DNA of 15,127 nt, taken from assembly GCA_001970855.1 (NCBI GenBank), contig LSSN01000445.1, positions 1 to 15,127 on the forward strand. Reading direction: 5' to 3'. Shown here piece after piece: positions 1 through 8,877 of this stretch (its first letter is position 1; the number at the start of each line of letters is the position of its first letter). A program made the translations under genes and the position numbers. This DNA is from Smittium culicis (lineage: Eukaryota > Kickxellomycota > Harpellomycetes > Harpellales > Legeriomycetaceae). Below the pieces are notes generated by a model that did no database searches, was not told the origin of the DNA, and saw nothing but the letters and a program-made list of their open reading frames with translations.

Positions 1-1
1 T

Positions 2-1000
2 TTAATTGATTTAGATCAGGAATAGGCATACGACAGGGTCCAATGGCTATTCCTAAAAAAATGTTTAAAAGTAATAAGATTTGGAGATAAAATAATAAAA
101 TTGATCTATAGTTTTATACAGGTTCATAAATAATTCAAAATTTAATGTGAATCTCACCAATAAAATAAAAATTTCAAGAGTATTGAAACAAGACGACCTC
201 TTTTAACCTATATTTTACTATATTAATTGAGCTGCTATTGGTAAACATAAAGAATATGATACATGGAATAAAATACATTAAATTTAGACTAAATTGATTG
301 ACTTGTAAATATGAAATCTATATAAATTTCTAATAAATCAGTCCTTAAAATAGATAAAGAACTCGTAAAAAATCATTATAATAAATTAAACGGAAAATAA
401 ATGCCGATAAGAATATATAATTCATTTTAGGCAACCCTGATTTTGTGGGTGATGCTTTTCATTTGTTAGGAATTAATTACTCATACAAATAAATAAGAAT
501 TACATTTTAAACTAACGGGTTATAAAATTACGGCGAAAGCTAGAAAATAATCAATTAAATACAAAAAAAAAAAGTTCAAAGGATAGAAATATAACTTTAA
601 AGATAAGATTTTTATTAGAAAACACCTTATTACTATCAAACATTTAGTATTCGTCATATTTTTTATCTTCCGTACTTTTTTGATTGATTCGCTGTTAGTT
701 TAACAAATACTTTTAATAAAAGCTTTTAATAGGTTTTAAACAAATTTAGTGACTTTATTTCTTACTTAATATAGAGGCGGAGTTTATCAGATGGGATTAA
801 TTTCACTTTTTTATACCATTTTCCTAATTAAAAATGGCACTAATATAAGCTATAAATTCTAAGCAAAATATGCACATTTTTATAACTTAATATACTTGTT
901 TGGTAGATTAAAGCCAATTAAGTAGAAATTAATAATTAAATGATAATTATAATTATAATTATAATTATAAATAGGAATATACAAATTGCTCCCAGTATTT
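2..1000 (+). pseudogene. Decayed LINE (non-LTR retrotransposon) reverse transcriptase, 5' part outside the window
   Basis: The intact protein would copy element RNA into DNA at the insertion site. Frame 2 opens with LIDLDQE, a stop, then AYDRVQWLFLKK and IRFGDKIIKLIYSF. This is the first catalytic-aspartate block of L1/Tx1-type LINE polymerases (family form: LDQEKAYDRV.W.FL...GFG). Frame 3 then gives KIKISRVLKQDDLF at 165-203, matching the RG(V/L)(R/K)QGDPLSP block with G and P replaced. No FADD box is visible where it should follow. Frame 1 gives FHLLGINYSYK at 457-489, the YLGI block. Frame 3 gives RNITLKIRFLLENTLLLSNI, a stop and YSSYFL at 585-665, the LTLKGR...LLLSKIWY block. Frame 2 gives RGGVYQMGLI at 773-802, the EGGVGL block. 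Motif order and spacing are right. At least four frame changes and many stops make it dead. The right limit is uncertain; it stops before the MULE repeat. The family call is firm, the exact clade is not. Confidence 0.85.
943..970. repeat. (ATAATT)n microsatellite
   Basis: The hexamer ATAATT is repeated about 4.7 times without error. It lies between the last readable LINE motif and the MULE left end. It is probably simple slippage in A+T-rich DNA. Confidence 0.9.
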
Positions 1001-1029
1001 ATTGTAAGATACCTACACTGTCACATGCT

Positions 1030-1270
1030 ATCCATATCAATAAAAAGTTTATCATTAGCGCAAATATACGATGAAAAAATTTTATGGTCCAATTTTAAGC
1101 CAAAATAAATTTGAACTACTAATTTTAGGTTAGCTGATAAACACCAGTCAAATTGTTCCAAAATCAGCCCAATTGTTAAATTTTTAGCCTAATTATAGTT
1201 TAATGAATCAACTATGCAAAAAAAGGTCAAATTGTTGTTTTGTCTAATTTAAATCGGTCAAAATTATTAA
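1030..1270 (-). repeat. Left terminal inverted repeat of the MULE, made of about 20-bp subrepeats
   Basis: Its reverse complement aligns with 4035-4227. Shared blocks include AATTAGAYAAAACA (left 1238-1251, right 4049-4062), GATTCATTAAAC followed by a degenerate AATTAG, and a TTTTGG near the outer part. Inside it, GTCAAATTG-like words start at 1147, 1167, 1187, 1207 and 1226, then at 1242 and 1257. The first five steps are 19-20 bp. MULE inverted repeats hold the transposase binding sites; spacing of about two helical turns would put every copy on one face of the DNA. That last point is inference. Confidence 0.75.
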
Positions 1271-2483
1271 ATTGATATAAATATACTCTATGATTATTAT
1301 CGTATAAGTAATCAAATAATATCCATTCGCAAATAATTCGCTAATTTTTATAATTACTTATTAAAAAAGAAAAAATCAAGCCAACAAATAGTTGATATCC
1401 ATAACATGTGTTCCCATTAAAAATAATTATCATTTAGATTAGTAATATTATTGGATATAAAAATCATAATAAAAACCATATTACAAGCAAAAACTCACAT
1501 AATGTATAAAAATCTGTAAAAAAATTAATAGTGTTACTTTATTGCAAAAATAACCTACAAAAGTTTTTTGGATGGATGTATATTAAAAAATTTTCAATTT
1601 TAATCTTAATCCTTGAATACAATTTTTAAAGATTCTATTAAATTTAAACTAAAAAACTAAATACAAACATAAAAATCACTATTTATATGCAAAACCGGCA
1701 AATAATTCAATTGATTCGAGAATATCATAAGAATGAATGAAATGCGAATTAACTATTTTCTTCTGCAGATAATCTCGATAGATTCTAAATAAATATTTTT
1801 AAATTTAAAAACTTTATATTTAGCATGCAAATCGATATTTTTAAAGCTTGGTATAATCTTAGGTCAATTAAATTTTCAATCATAAAACCAAAGAAAAAAA
1901 TTATATTAGTAATAATTTTAATTTTGTCGAGTATACTACAAAAAAAAGTTTTATATAGATAAAAAATAAAATGATATTTTTTAACTTTTCGATTTGAAAT
2001 TTTATAATGTAAATTTTTGAGGCAGTACTGTCATTTTTTTATTTATTTAAATGATTTTTATTATTAATTGTATACATATATTAGATGAATTTAAACAAGT
2101 CAATTCAAAATCCTTGTATAAATTTTAAACTGGTGCTTTTTTAACCTTTTTTGTTCTTTCAAAATTTTTTAAATATTGAAGTAGTATTATCTCAACAATT
2201 ACTGTAATTTTATTTATTTTCAAAAAGAAGTATACGCGATAACATTTTTTGCCTTTTAAAAATTGTTCACATGAAAAATATAGGTCTTTCTATATGCAGA
2301 TATAAGTGCTATAAAAAATTTTTCTATTTTCTTAAAAGTTTTTATTAAATATTTTAAATCTTTCCAGTTTTTGCTTTTCATTTTAGGATGAATATTTTTC
2401 TTTTCTGTTACTCCTATCCCTCTGTCTTCAAATAAATATACGCAATTTTTTTTTTTATATCAATGAGAATTTAAAGCTCGTTT

Positions 2484-3873
2484 TTATATTTTAATTATCT
2501 CTATGTATATCACTTTTGAATTTTCAATTTTAATAATATAGTTGTAATATTTGAATAAATTTAGAGAAAAATATAAAAATTTAATAGTTTTTAATTTTTT
2601 CCAGTTGATACATTTATATTTTAGTGTCATACTGAGTCTCTTCAAACAGTTGTTTGTTGATGGCGAAAATACGCTATAATCTTCATACAAACTGTCGTTT
2701 TTTCTTCAAGTATAAATTATCTAATTTTTATATAACAGCATTTAACTCGCTCAAGTTCATCAATTATTTAAAGAAAAAAATCTTTGACCTACTGAAGATC
2801 TCAAAATATCGGTGCAAGTTCAATTTTTTTCAAGTCTTCATAAATTTTATTTTTAAACATTGGATTAATTCCTGTTAGATTCGTCAAAATATTCTTAGAT
2901 ATATGAAACCAGCAGTGGACACCCTTTCATTGATGATTAAAATTAGAAACTGCATAAGAAATTTTAATGGCCGAATCAGTTATAACTATTTCTATTTTCA
3001 AGCTAATCTGGTTTTATTTAGTTCATCTTTAAGAGCACTTAATATCCAAGAATACGAACCTTGATTTTCTTTTCTCACTACTGCTATTGATACAGGATAA
3101 AAATATTGTTTACTATTTGAAATTTCAGATATTATTAGAGGATAATTATCATTAATTAGCTTATATTTAGAATCTATTATTGTTTTTTGGCTCCAGAAAG
3201 TAGTTTTATTGAGCTAATTAACTGAAATAAAACCCTAAGACTATTTAAATATGATAAATAAGATACTACGTATGATTCTTCAATAAAATAGTTTAGTTTT
3301 AAAAATTCACACATATTTTTGAAACCATTTATAGATGTTTTATTAATTATTCGCTCTTTACTTAATTCATTTTTTGATATATTAAATATTTTATCGATTT
3401 TAACCTCTATTTCGCTATTTTTCAAAATACTATATATTACACTTTGATAATTTATAATTTTTTTGAGTTTTAATATTTCATTTTTTATGCTTTTTTTCTT
3501 TTACACACTTATTACTATGTAAGCCTTTCATATATGTTAAATTTTTTCCGCCATATAAATCCGAAAGATTTAGCATTGCAGGGTATCGTAAATTCATAAT
3601 ATTTGAAAAAAAATACACTGTTGAATTGTACATTTTTAAATTTTTTGAGTACGCTTTTTATCAAAAAAACAAAAAATTCCGAATATTCTGAATGACCCTT
3701 ATTACCCGTTCTTTATTATACTGATAATTTTTTGTTAAATCTATATTCGAAATTATAAAAATATCATGATTTTTACCATTGATTCTATTTCGATAAATTA
3801 GAATATAAAAATTAACTAATCCTGGTTTAAAATAAAAGACATTTATTATATATTGATGTTTACAGCCCAGCAT
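2484..3873 (-). pseudogene. Decayed MULE transposase (DDE type, Mutator superfamily)
   Basis: The intact enzyme would cut and move the element by binding its inverted repeats. Reading down the minus strand, an open stretch of 82 codons (3425-3177) covers the pre-catalytic region. After a one-base slip in the T6 run at 3183-3188, the first catalytic aspartate block follows as IIDSKYKLINDNYPLIIS (3180-3127). Next come YFYPVSIAVVRKENQGSY and SWILSALKDEL (about 3110-3015). After another frame change comes VITDSAIKISYAVSNF (second aspartate, 2986-2945). After an internal stop comes HCWFHISKNI (2917-2888), the C..H block typical of MULEs. Further on, PSTNNCLKRLSMTLK (about 2660-2615) matches the C-terminal TNN.LER box. 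An N-terminal piece, GLHSNKCVKEKK (about 3530-3495), could be the tail of a FLYWCH-like zinc finger. The 3661-3873 open frame may be the true N terminus but shows no motif. Multiple stops and shifts make it dead. Confidence 0.85.
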
Positions 3874-4034
3874 AGATAAATCCTCTAAAACTGTAGAGTG
3901 ATTTAAAGCTTTCAGTTATATAAATTGCGCTATATATATTTTTATCATTCTATAATATAATATGATATGATATAATTTTTTTTATTTATTCTGACATGAA
4001 TTGTACTTATTGTCGTTTTTTTAATTTTTTAAGA

Positions 4035-4227
4035 GTATATCTGATTTTAATTAGATAAAACATCAATTCGTTTATATTTTTGCAAATTTGATTCATTAAA
4101 CAACAATTAGACCGAAAAATATAACATTTGGACCGCTTTTGGCAACATTTGATTTTTTTTTGCGCAATTTGAATGCTAAAATCATTTTAATTTTAATTTT
4201 ATATAAGCTTTTTGATGGTTTGGAATT
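4035..4227 (+). repeat. Right terminal inverted repeat of the MULE, made of about 20-bp subrepeats
   Basis: It is the mate of the 1030-1270 repeat. CAATTTGA-like words start at about 4064, 4084, 4104, 4126, 4146 and 4165, so the steps are 19-22 bp. Several are followed by CC or T and a T-rich spacer ending in GC. It is shorter than the left arm, which carries about 50 bp more on its outer side. Confidence 0.75.
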
Positions 4228-4239
4228 ATTAAATGTTAT

Positions 4240-4680
4240 AAAAAAAAGCGCTTTACAAGCTTTCAAAATTGATTATGAGCATGACTTTAAAAAAAATTCT
4301 TCTGCTCAATAATAATAGAGGACATAAATAATTCTTTAAAGCTGCAAAAAAAAAATAAATAAATAAATAAAGCTGATTTATTGGATAATTTTTAGGCTCT
4401 ATTAAATTAAAAAAATAGGACTGCTGAAAATTCTGGAAATAATATGGGAGATTCTGAAAGAAGAGAGCACTTAGTTGCAGTTTAATGTTATTATCGTGTA
4501 TAACCACTTTTTGTAAGTATTATTGGCGGAGCAAAAAAGGCGTTTTTATTCTTCTATTTCTTCGTTTCAATATAAAATTAATATTTGCTAAAAAATTAAA
4601 TTTTTCTACTCATTGGCCGTTTATCTTCTATGCGATTTTATGCGCTGAAACTCTTTACACTATAAAATGACGTCTTCATA
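4240..4680 (+). pseudogene. Possible 3' remainder of the LINE beyond the MULE insertion
   Basis: This stretch directly follows the MULE right end and lies on the strand of the upstream LINE relic. An open frame of 61 codons runs at 4485-4670, with YYWRSKKGVFILLFLRFN and later HWPFIFYAILCAETLYTIK. No motif here is diagnostic. The case rests on position. About 80 codons of LINE follow the GGV block before the MULE, and LINE polymerase proteins of this type usually continue for a further one to two hundred residues, which fits 4240-4680. The C-terminal W...AI....LYTI.. pattern vaguely recalls LINE C termini. The open frame on the other strand at 4253-4507 looks like chance. A chance open frame is a fair alternative for this one too. 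Confidence 0.25.
4353..4368. repeat. (AAAT)4 microsatellite after an A10 run
   Basis: Four perfect AAAT units follow an A tract that begins at 4346. This is simple repeat slippage; it is also the sort of sequence left at LINE tails, but nothing else marks a tail here. Confidence 0.85.
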
Positions 4681-4705
4681 AAGAATCACCCATATATTAA
4701 TTTAA

Positions 4706-4795
4706 TAGACCAAAAAATCTGGCCAAATCATCAGAAAATTAAAAAACCTGATTTTGAGCTAGTTTTTAGGCCAAGTTTAGGTAAATAAAAGACTA
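4706..4795. repeat. Possible very diverged MULE-type subrepeat cluster
   Basis: GACCAAAA (4708), GGCCAAAT (4721), ACCTGATTT (4746), GGCCAAGTTT (4769) and GACTAAAT (4791) resemble the left-arm words of the MULE repeat, in the same orientation. The spacing is irregular. It could be the left end of a second element whose right end is at 7247-7370. The match is weak. Confidence 0.2.
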
Positions 4796-6085
4796 AATAA
4801 ATTCCATACTTTCAAAATAAGCATAAAACATACTTTTGTACAACAGAGTGCAAACGATTGGTGTTTTTTCAGCATTTTTTAGTGTAAATAATATAGAAAA
4901 AAAACAAAAAATATATGAAATACAATTGGAAAAAAAATTTTCATGTTTGAATATGTTTAAAATACTATCAAAAAAGTTAAGCTTGGCACAAATACAACAG
5001 TAATATTTCTCACTAGCGAATATATCCTAATTTCTGGTTAGAAAATTTAAAATGAAGAAATTATAAGCATTATAAAATATACGACTAAGAATTTTTTGAA
5101 AACTATCAAGCAAAATTATAATAAGCTAGAAAAAATTGACTCATAATTTTATCTGAAGTTGAAAGAATCCACGAAATGAAACTAAAAAAAATATTATAAG
5201 CTTCTTTTTTTTATTACTTTATGAAAAAGTCCAATCAGGTAGCAAAATAAAAAACTGGAAAGTTCTTTGTCTTAAATCAAGCTTCCCAAACTGTAAAAAA
5301 GTAAATTAAAATTAAAAATAAAAGCACATAAACTATGAATGTAAGAGTATTAATAAAAATTGGTATAAAATAACTGAATATTTAGCAGAAATTAGTATAT
5401 ATGTCGGAAAATTCCTTTATCACCTATTTTTTCATGTAGTGATTAGAATAGTATTTTATTTAGGCTCAAATCATTTTACTATTATTCGAATATATTTAAG
5501 TTTACAGTAATATTTATACTTTTTTTTAGTTTTTATTATTTTTAGTGTTGTTTTTAATAGCTTATATTTTTGTTTTTTATAAACTAACAGTATTATTCTT
5601 CTCCATTAAAGGAGAAATTATTCATCTATAACTATTATTATATGTCATTAATAGAAGCTTTTAGGATGTTTACATATTATAAAATGGTAAATTATTGATC
5701 AAATGACTCATTATTGTATAAAATGAGCATTCTATATTTTTTTTTAATAAATATATAAAATTTTTATATAAGCAACTACGAATGAATGCTTAATTTCAAT
5801 AACTAAACTTTAATATTTACTTACTATTATAAAATAATACACGATTCCGTTCTGGGATCTAAAATTGTATTATTTTTTTTACCTTTTTGTTATATTACTA
5901 TTCCTTTAGCTACAAAATCAATAACTCAACCCTAGAATTATTGTAAATTAATATTCTTGACATGATTAGTGTTCAAGATAGAGATATATAATTAAATGTT
6001 AAAAATAAATTAAAAATTAAAGTACATATATAACACAAAAAAGCATTTTTATATAATAAAAACCCAAAGAAGTTTTACTTAATTG
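4796..6085. other. No gene seen
   Basis: A+T-rich sequence with stops in all frames and no recognisable domain. The only local structure noted is a small hairpin at 5599-5616 (TTCTCC, six-base loop, GGAGAA). Confidence 0.7.
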
Positions 6086-6099
6086 AAAAAAAACCCCCC
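6086..6099. repeat. A8C6 tract, exact inverted mate of the G6T8 tract at 8864
   Basis: Eight A are followed by six C. It is one of only two runs of six C or G seen in the window, and the other is its exact reverse complement 2.8 kb away. Similarity does not clearly extend beyond the 14 bases on either side. Confidence 0.8.
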
Positions 6100-6154
6100 A
6101 TCCAAATGACATATCACTCTAATGATATTAAATCTGAACTCTTTTGAATCAAAC

Positions 6155-6176
6155 TCACAAAGAAAATCCTTTGTGA
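6155..6176. repeat. Hairpin, 8-bp perfect stem
   Basis: TCACAAAG pairs with CTTTGTGA around a six-base loop. The arm word TCACAAA/TTTGTGA recurs in the next hairpin. No T tract follows that would suggest a terminator. Confidence 0.7.
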
Positions 6177-6435
6177 TTTAGATAAATACTGAACTTTCTT
6201 TGCCGTAATTTTTATCTAAGATGTATATAAACAAATTCCAGGAATGAATAAATAAACCTAAATTTATATTAATTTATTAATTTTATGATAGCATATCAAA
6301 ATTCAAAGTGATACTTGATGTTAAAATAGTTTATTAGCTATTAATCTGTAAAATCAAAAGTAAAAAGTGTACAAGTTGATATTGTGGCAGTCGCGAATGA
6401 TTTGTATACTAATACTGGATATTTTTACTCTATCT

Positions 6436-6461
6436 AATTTTTGTGATGCCTCACAAAAATT
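6436..6461. repeat. Hairpin, 11-bp perfect stem
   Basis: AATTTTTGTGA pairs with TCACAAAAATT around a TGCC loop. The stem is perfect and the loop has the minimal size for a stable hairpin. Confidence 0.8.
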
Positions 6462-7246
6462 TTAACTGACTTTTAAATATAATTTATATGAAATTATTAA
6501 CGCTATTATATATTTACCATAACCGAAATAACAAAGGAAAAATAAAAAGTGATCAGTTTTTTGCAAGGAAATATAAGAAGCAAAATATTATCCCTTTTTT
6601 TCTTACTATTTCATAAACTAGTTTTTTTCTTTTGCGATTTATTCTAGTTACTAAAAAATATATTAAAAAATTGAAATAAAACCACCCAAAATCATCGTTA
6701 TTTAATAATTATTTGATTGGTTCTCCCATAATCTAGTTAAAACCTTCGATTTCTATATAACAAAAATTATAGCGCGCAGGAAATTTTTATATATGGAAAT
6801 CTCTAGTTAAAATTTAAAATATAAAACGACTTTACGCAGTAAAATAAAGGCCTTTTTAAAAAATTAAGACTTCAAATAAGAAAACATTTGATATATATAG
6901 AACCTGTAAGGTTTAACATAATCCAAATCAACGAATAAGCTCTAAATGAACGGTGATTTTAAGGTATAAATATCATTACACATTAAACAATAGCTAGTAT
7001 TTAATCATAAAATTTTTTTCAAATAAAAAATAAGTTACATGTGTATTTTATTCTAATTTCAATATTATTCCACCTTTAAAACACATTTCAATTTTAATGG
7101 GTATATCAAATATTTATTGTATTTATTTTCTCATTTTTAGTGGGTGAATATTAAAATTACCGAATTTTTTTTAAATGGAGCTCATTTTATTTCTTATTGG
7201 ATAATGATAATAAATTTTGCTTATTATTATTTAGATATTTTGAATA

Positions 7247-7370
7247 TTTTTAATTAGATAAAACAACTATTGGCTTTTTTTTTGATAATTTGGTTCATTA
7301 TACATAAATCAGACTGCTTTTTTCATAGTTTGACTGAATTTTACTGGATAAAATTGTTTGTATTATTCGA
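7247..7370 (+). repeat. Third copy of the MULE terminal repeat (right-end orientation)
   Basis: TTTTTAATTAGATAAAACAAC at 7247-7267 matches the inner part of the right MULE repeat almost base for base. It is followed by a T-rich spacer, then AATTTGGTTCATTA and ATCAGACTGCTTTT in the same order as the GATTCATTA and ATTAGACC blocks at 4090-4113. Words of the CAATTTGAC type start at about 7267, 7287, 7306 and 7326, again about 20 bp apart. It is either a solo end or the right end of a second element of which little else can be seen. Confidence 0.7.
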
Positions 7371-8531
7371 CTTAATAATTGCATAAACCTGAAATGTAAA
7401 AATACACGAACCAACTTATAATTGTTCATTAATTTTATTTAAGATAATTAAACCTGGGTATTATACATTTGAGCTATTTTATAATGAATGTAGGCATTGA
7501 AATATACGAATAGGAAGAAGCTAATAAAATTCGGGTTTTTCGCAATAAACAGCTAAAAAATAATTAATACTGGTTATTTTTAAATAACTTTTATATTTCT
7601 GAAATAAGTCTTTTGATTGTTTTATTTCAGCCTATATAATTATTACATAAAATCTTAATTTTTTACTCATTGTTATTTTTTAATAACTCTTTATTGGAAA
7701 GATCTCTAGCAACCTATTATAACTATATGAATCTAGAAATCTTGGTTTTATCTCAAATAAGTTAACAATTTAAATTAAAAATTGTATTTTGAAATTAAAA
7801 TTTAGTTTTCATCTTTGGAAAAAAAAAATTCATCCTCTTTAGCACTTTTGAGCAGAAAATTATGTTCATAGTGGTGAATAGTAAAAATTTTTTATCGCGG
7901 AATTTTCTTGATAAAATAAAATTAATAGAAAATACGCGGTAAAGCTGACTAAAAAATAGTAAAGATGACTCAAGAAATTTTAAACTAATATTCTAACACA
8001 AATAAACTCTTCAGAGGATCTTAAAGTTATGTAACTTGTAAAATTAAGATACTCTACTAATAAAAAGATTGGTTCTAGAATTTATTAAATTTTGAAAAAA
8101 ATTAAAGCCTTTAAATTTATAAAAATGAATCTATTTCCATGCATATATAACTTTACCTTATTTAAGTTTAATTTACATTAATTAATTAAGAAAATTTCCG
8201 AATTTATAGGCACTCAAAAAATTGTAAAAATTTAACTATATCAAATTCTGATAATATCCTATACAATTTTTATATAATTTTAAACTATAAAATTAAAAGT
8301 TTGGAGTGTTTTTTTTTATAGTTTTGTAGTAGAACAGTCAACTAGAAATTTTTAATTTTACAATAAAAACAAAAAAAAAAATTATAAAGATATATGATTT
8401 TCACAGCTTTCTAAACTTTGGTATAATCTTTCAATTTTTTTTTTGATCAGCTTTGTATACTCTGTATAAATGAGTACGCTGTTTTGGCTTTATATTGTGT
8501 ACAAAAGATCTTATTTGTCATTTATAAGTTC
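7371..8531. other. No gene seen
   Basis: A short stop-poor minus-strand stretch lies around 7440-7555, without a motif. The remainder is A+T-rich sequence with stops in all frames. Confidence 0.65.
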
Positions 8532-8581
8532 ATTCGCAAATTAATATAATTAGAAATTTAATTTCTATTGGATTGGCGAAT
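8532..8581. repeat. Interrupted hairpin with G+C-bearing base
   Basis: ATTCGC (8532-8537) pairs with GCGAAT (8576-8581). An inner stem TAGAAAT (8551-8557) pairs with ATTTCTA (8561-8567) across a three-base loop. The middle section is mismatched, as expected of an aged palindrome. Confidence 0.6.
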
Positions 8582-8863
8582 TTGTTTAATACTCGTTTGG
8601 CGGATTAGTGCACACTTTAATTTATTTATTGGATCACAACTGTTATTATTATTTAGCGGGAGATTTCAAATACTGATAATATATATATTTTTTCTTTGGA
8701 TTTATCGTCATAAATTAAGTTAAAATGGTTAATGATAAATGAAATTTGAATATATGTTATATTTTTAGATTTTTTTGAATGCTCATTTAAAGTTAATATC
8801 ATAATTTTATCGGTGTCTTAATTAGCCATTAAGCTGAGAAACCGTTTTGATTAAGAGCAGATA
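8582..8863. other. No gene seen
   Basis: A short plus-strand reading at 8628-8673 includes LAGDFKY, which recalls a LINE endonuclease box. It stands alone and was not accepted. Confidence 0.6.
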
Positions 8864-8877
8864 GGGGGGTTTTTTTT
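8864..8877. repeat. G6T8 tract, exact inverted mate of the A8C6 tract at 6086
   Basis: Six G are followed by eight T, the exact reverse complement of 6086-6099. The pair spans 2792 bp, a plausible size for a transposon. No gene lies between them. Confidence 0.8.

Larger units (their letters stand above)
1030..4227 (-). mobile_element. Decayed MULE (Mutator-like) DNA transposon with long inverted repeats
   Basis: The element is defined by two inverted repeats, about 190-240 bp each, on either side of a decayed MULE transposase read on the minus strand. The total length of about 3.2 kb suits an autonomous MULE. The inner borders match: the reverse complement of the left repeat begins AGAGTATAT near 1290, and the right repeat has AGAGTATAT at 4032-4040. 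The outer borders are placed where both arms share an ATAARCTTTTT-like block followed by GAT and TGGA (left near 1030-1052, right near 4203-4224). MULEs normally leave a target duplication of about 9 bp. No convincing one was found, so the outer ends may be off by some tens of bases. The element appears to sit inside an older LINE, which would date the LINE insertion first. Confidence 0.75.
6100..7246. other. No gene seen; two hairpins with a shared arm word
   Basis: No open frame or domain is recognisable. Two hairpins are present (6155-6176 and 6436-6461, listed separately). The rest is A+T-rich sequence with short homopolymers. Confidence 0.7.

Noticed and set aside
1147..1265. CRISPR-like array because of the regular 20-bp words
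   Set aside because: The words are degenerate, there is no room for spacers of normal length, and the same array sits inverted at the other end of a transposon.
2654..2878. Plus-strand open frame of 74 codons
   Set aside because: It lies antisense to the MULE transposase C-terminal part, which carries the real motifs. Its residues are typical of chance translation of A+T-rich DNA.
4253..4507. Minus-strand open frame of 84 codons
   Set aside because: It has no motif and an F/Y/L/N-rich composition, it crosses the AAAT microsatellite, and it lacks any supporting neighbour.
5599..5616. Small TTCTCC/GGAGAA hairpin as a terminator
   Set aside because: The stem is only six base pairs, no gene lies upstream, and the rest of the window is not bacterial.
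8628..8673. Reading LAGDFKY, similar to the GDFN box of LINE endonucleases
   Set aside because: It is a single short word between stops, with none of the other endonuclease blocks before or after it.
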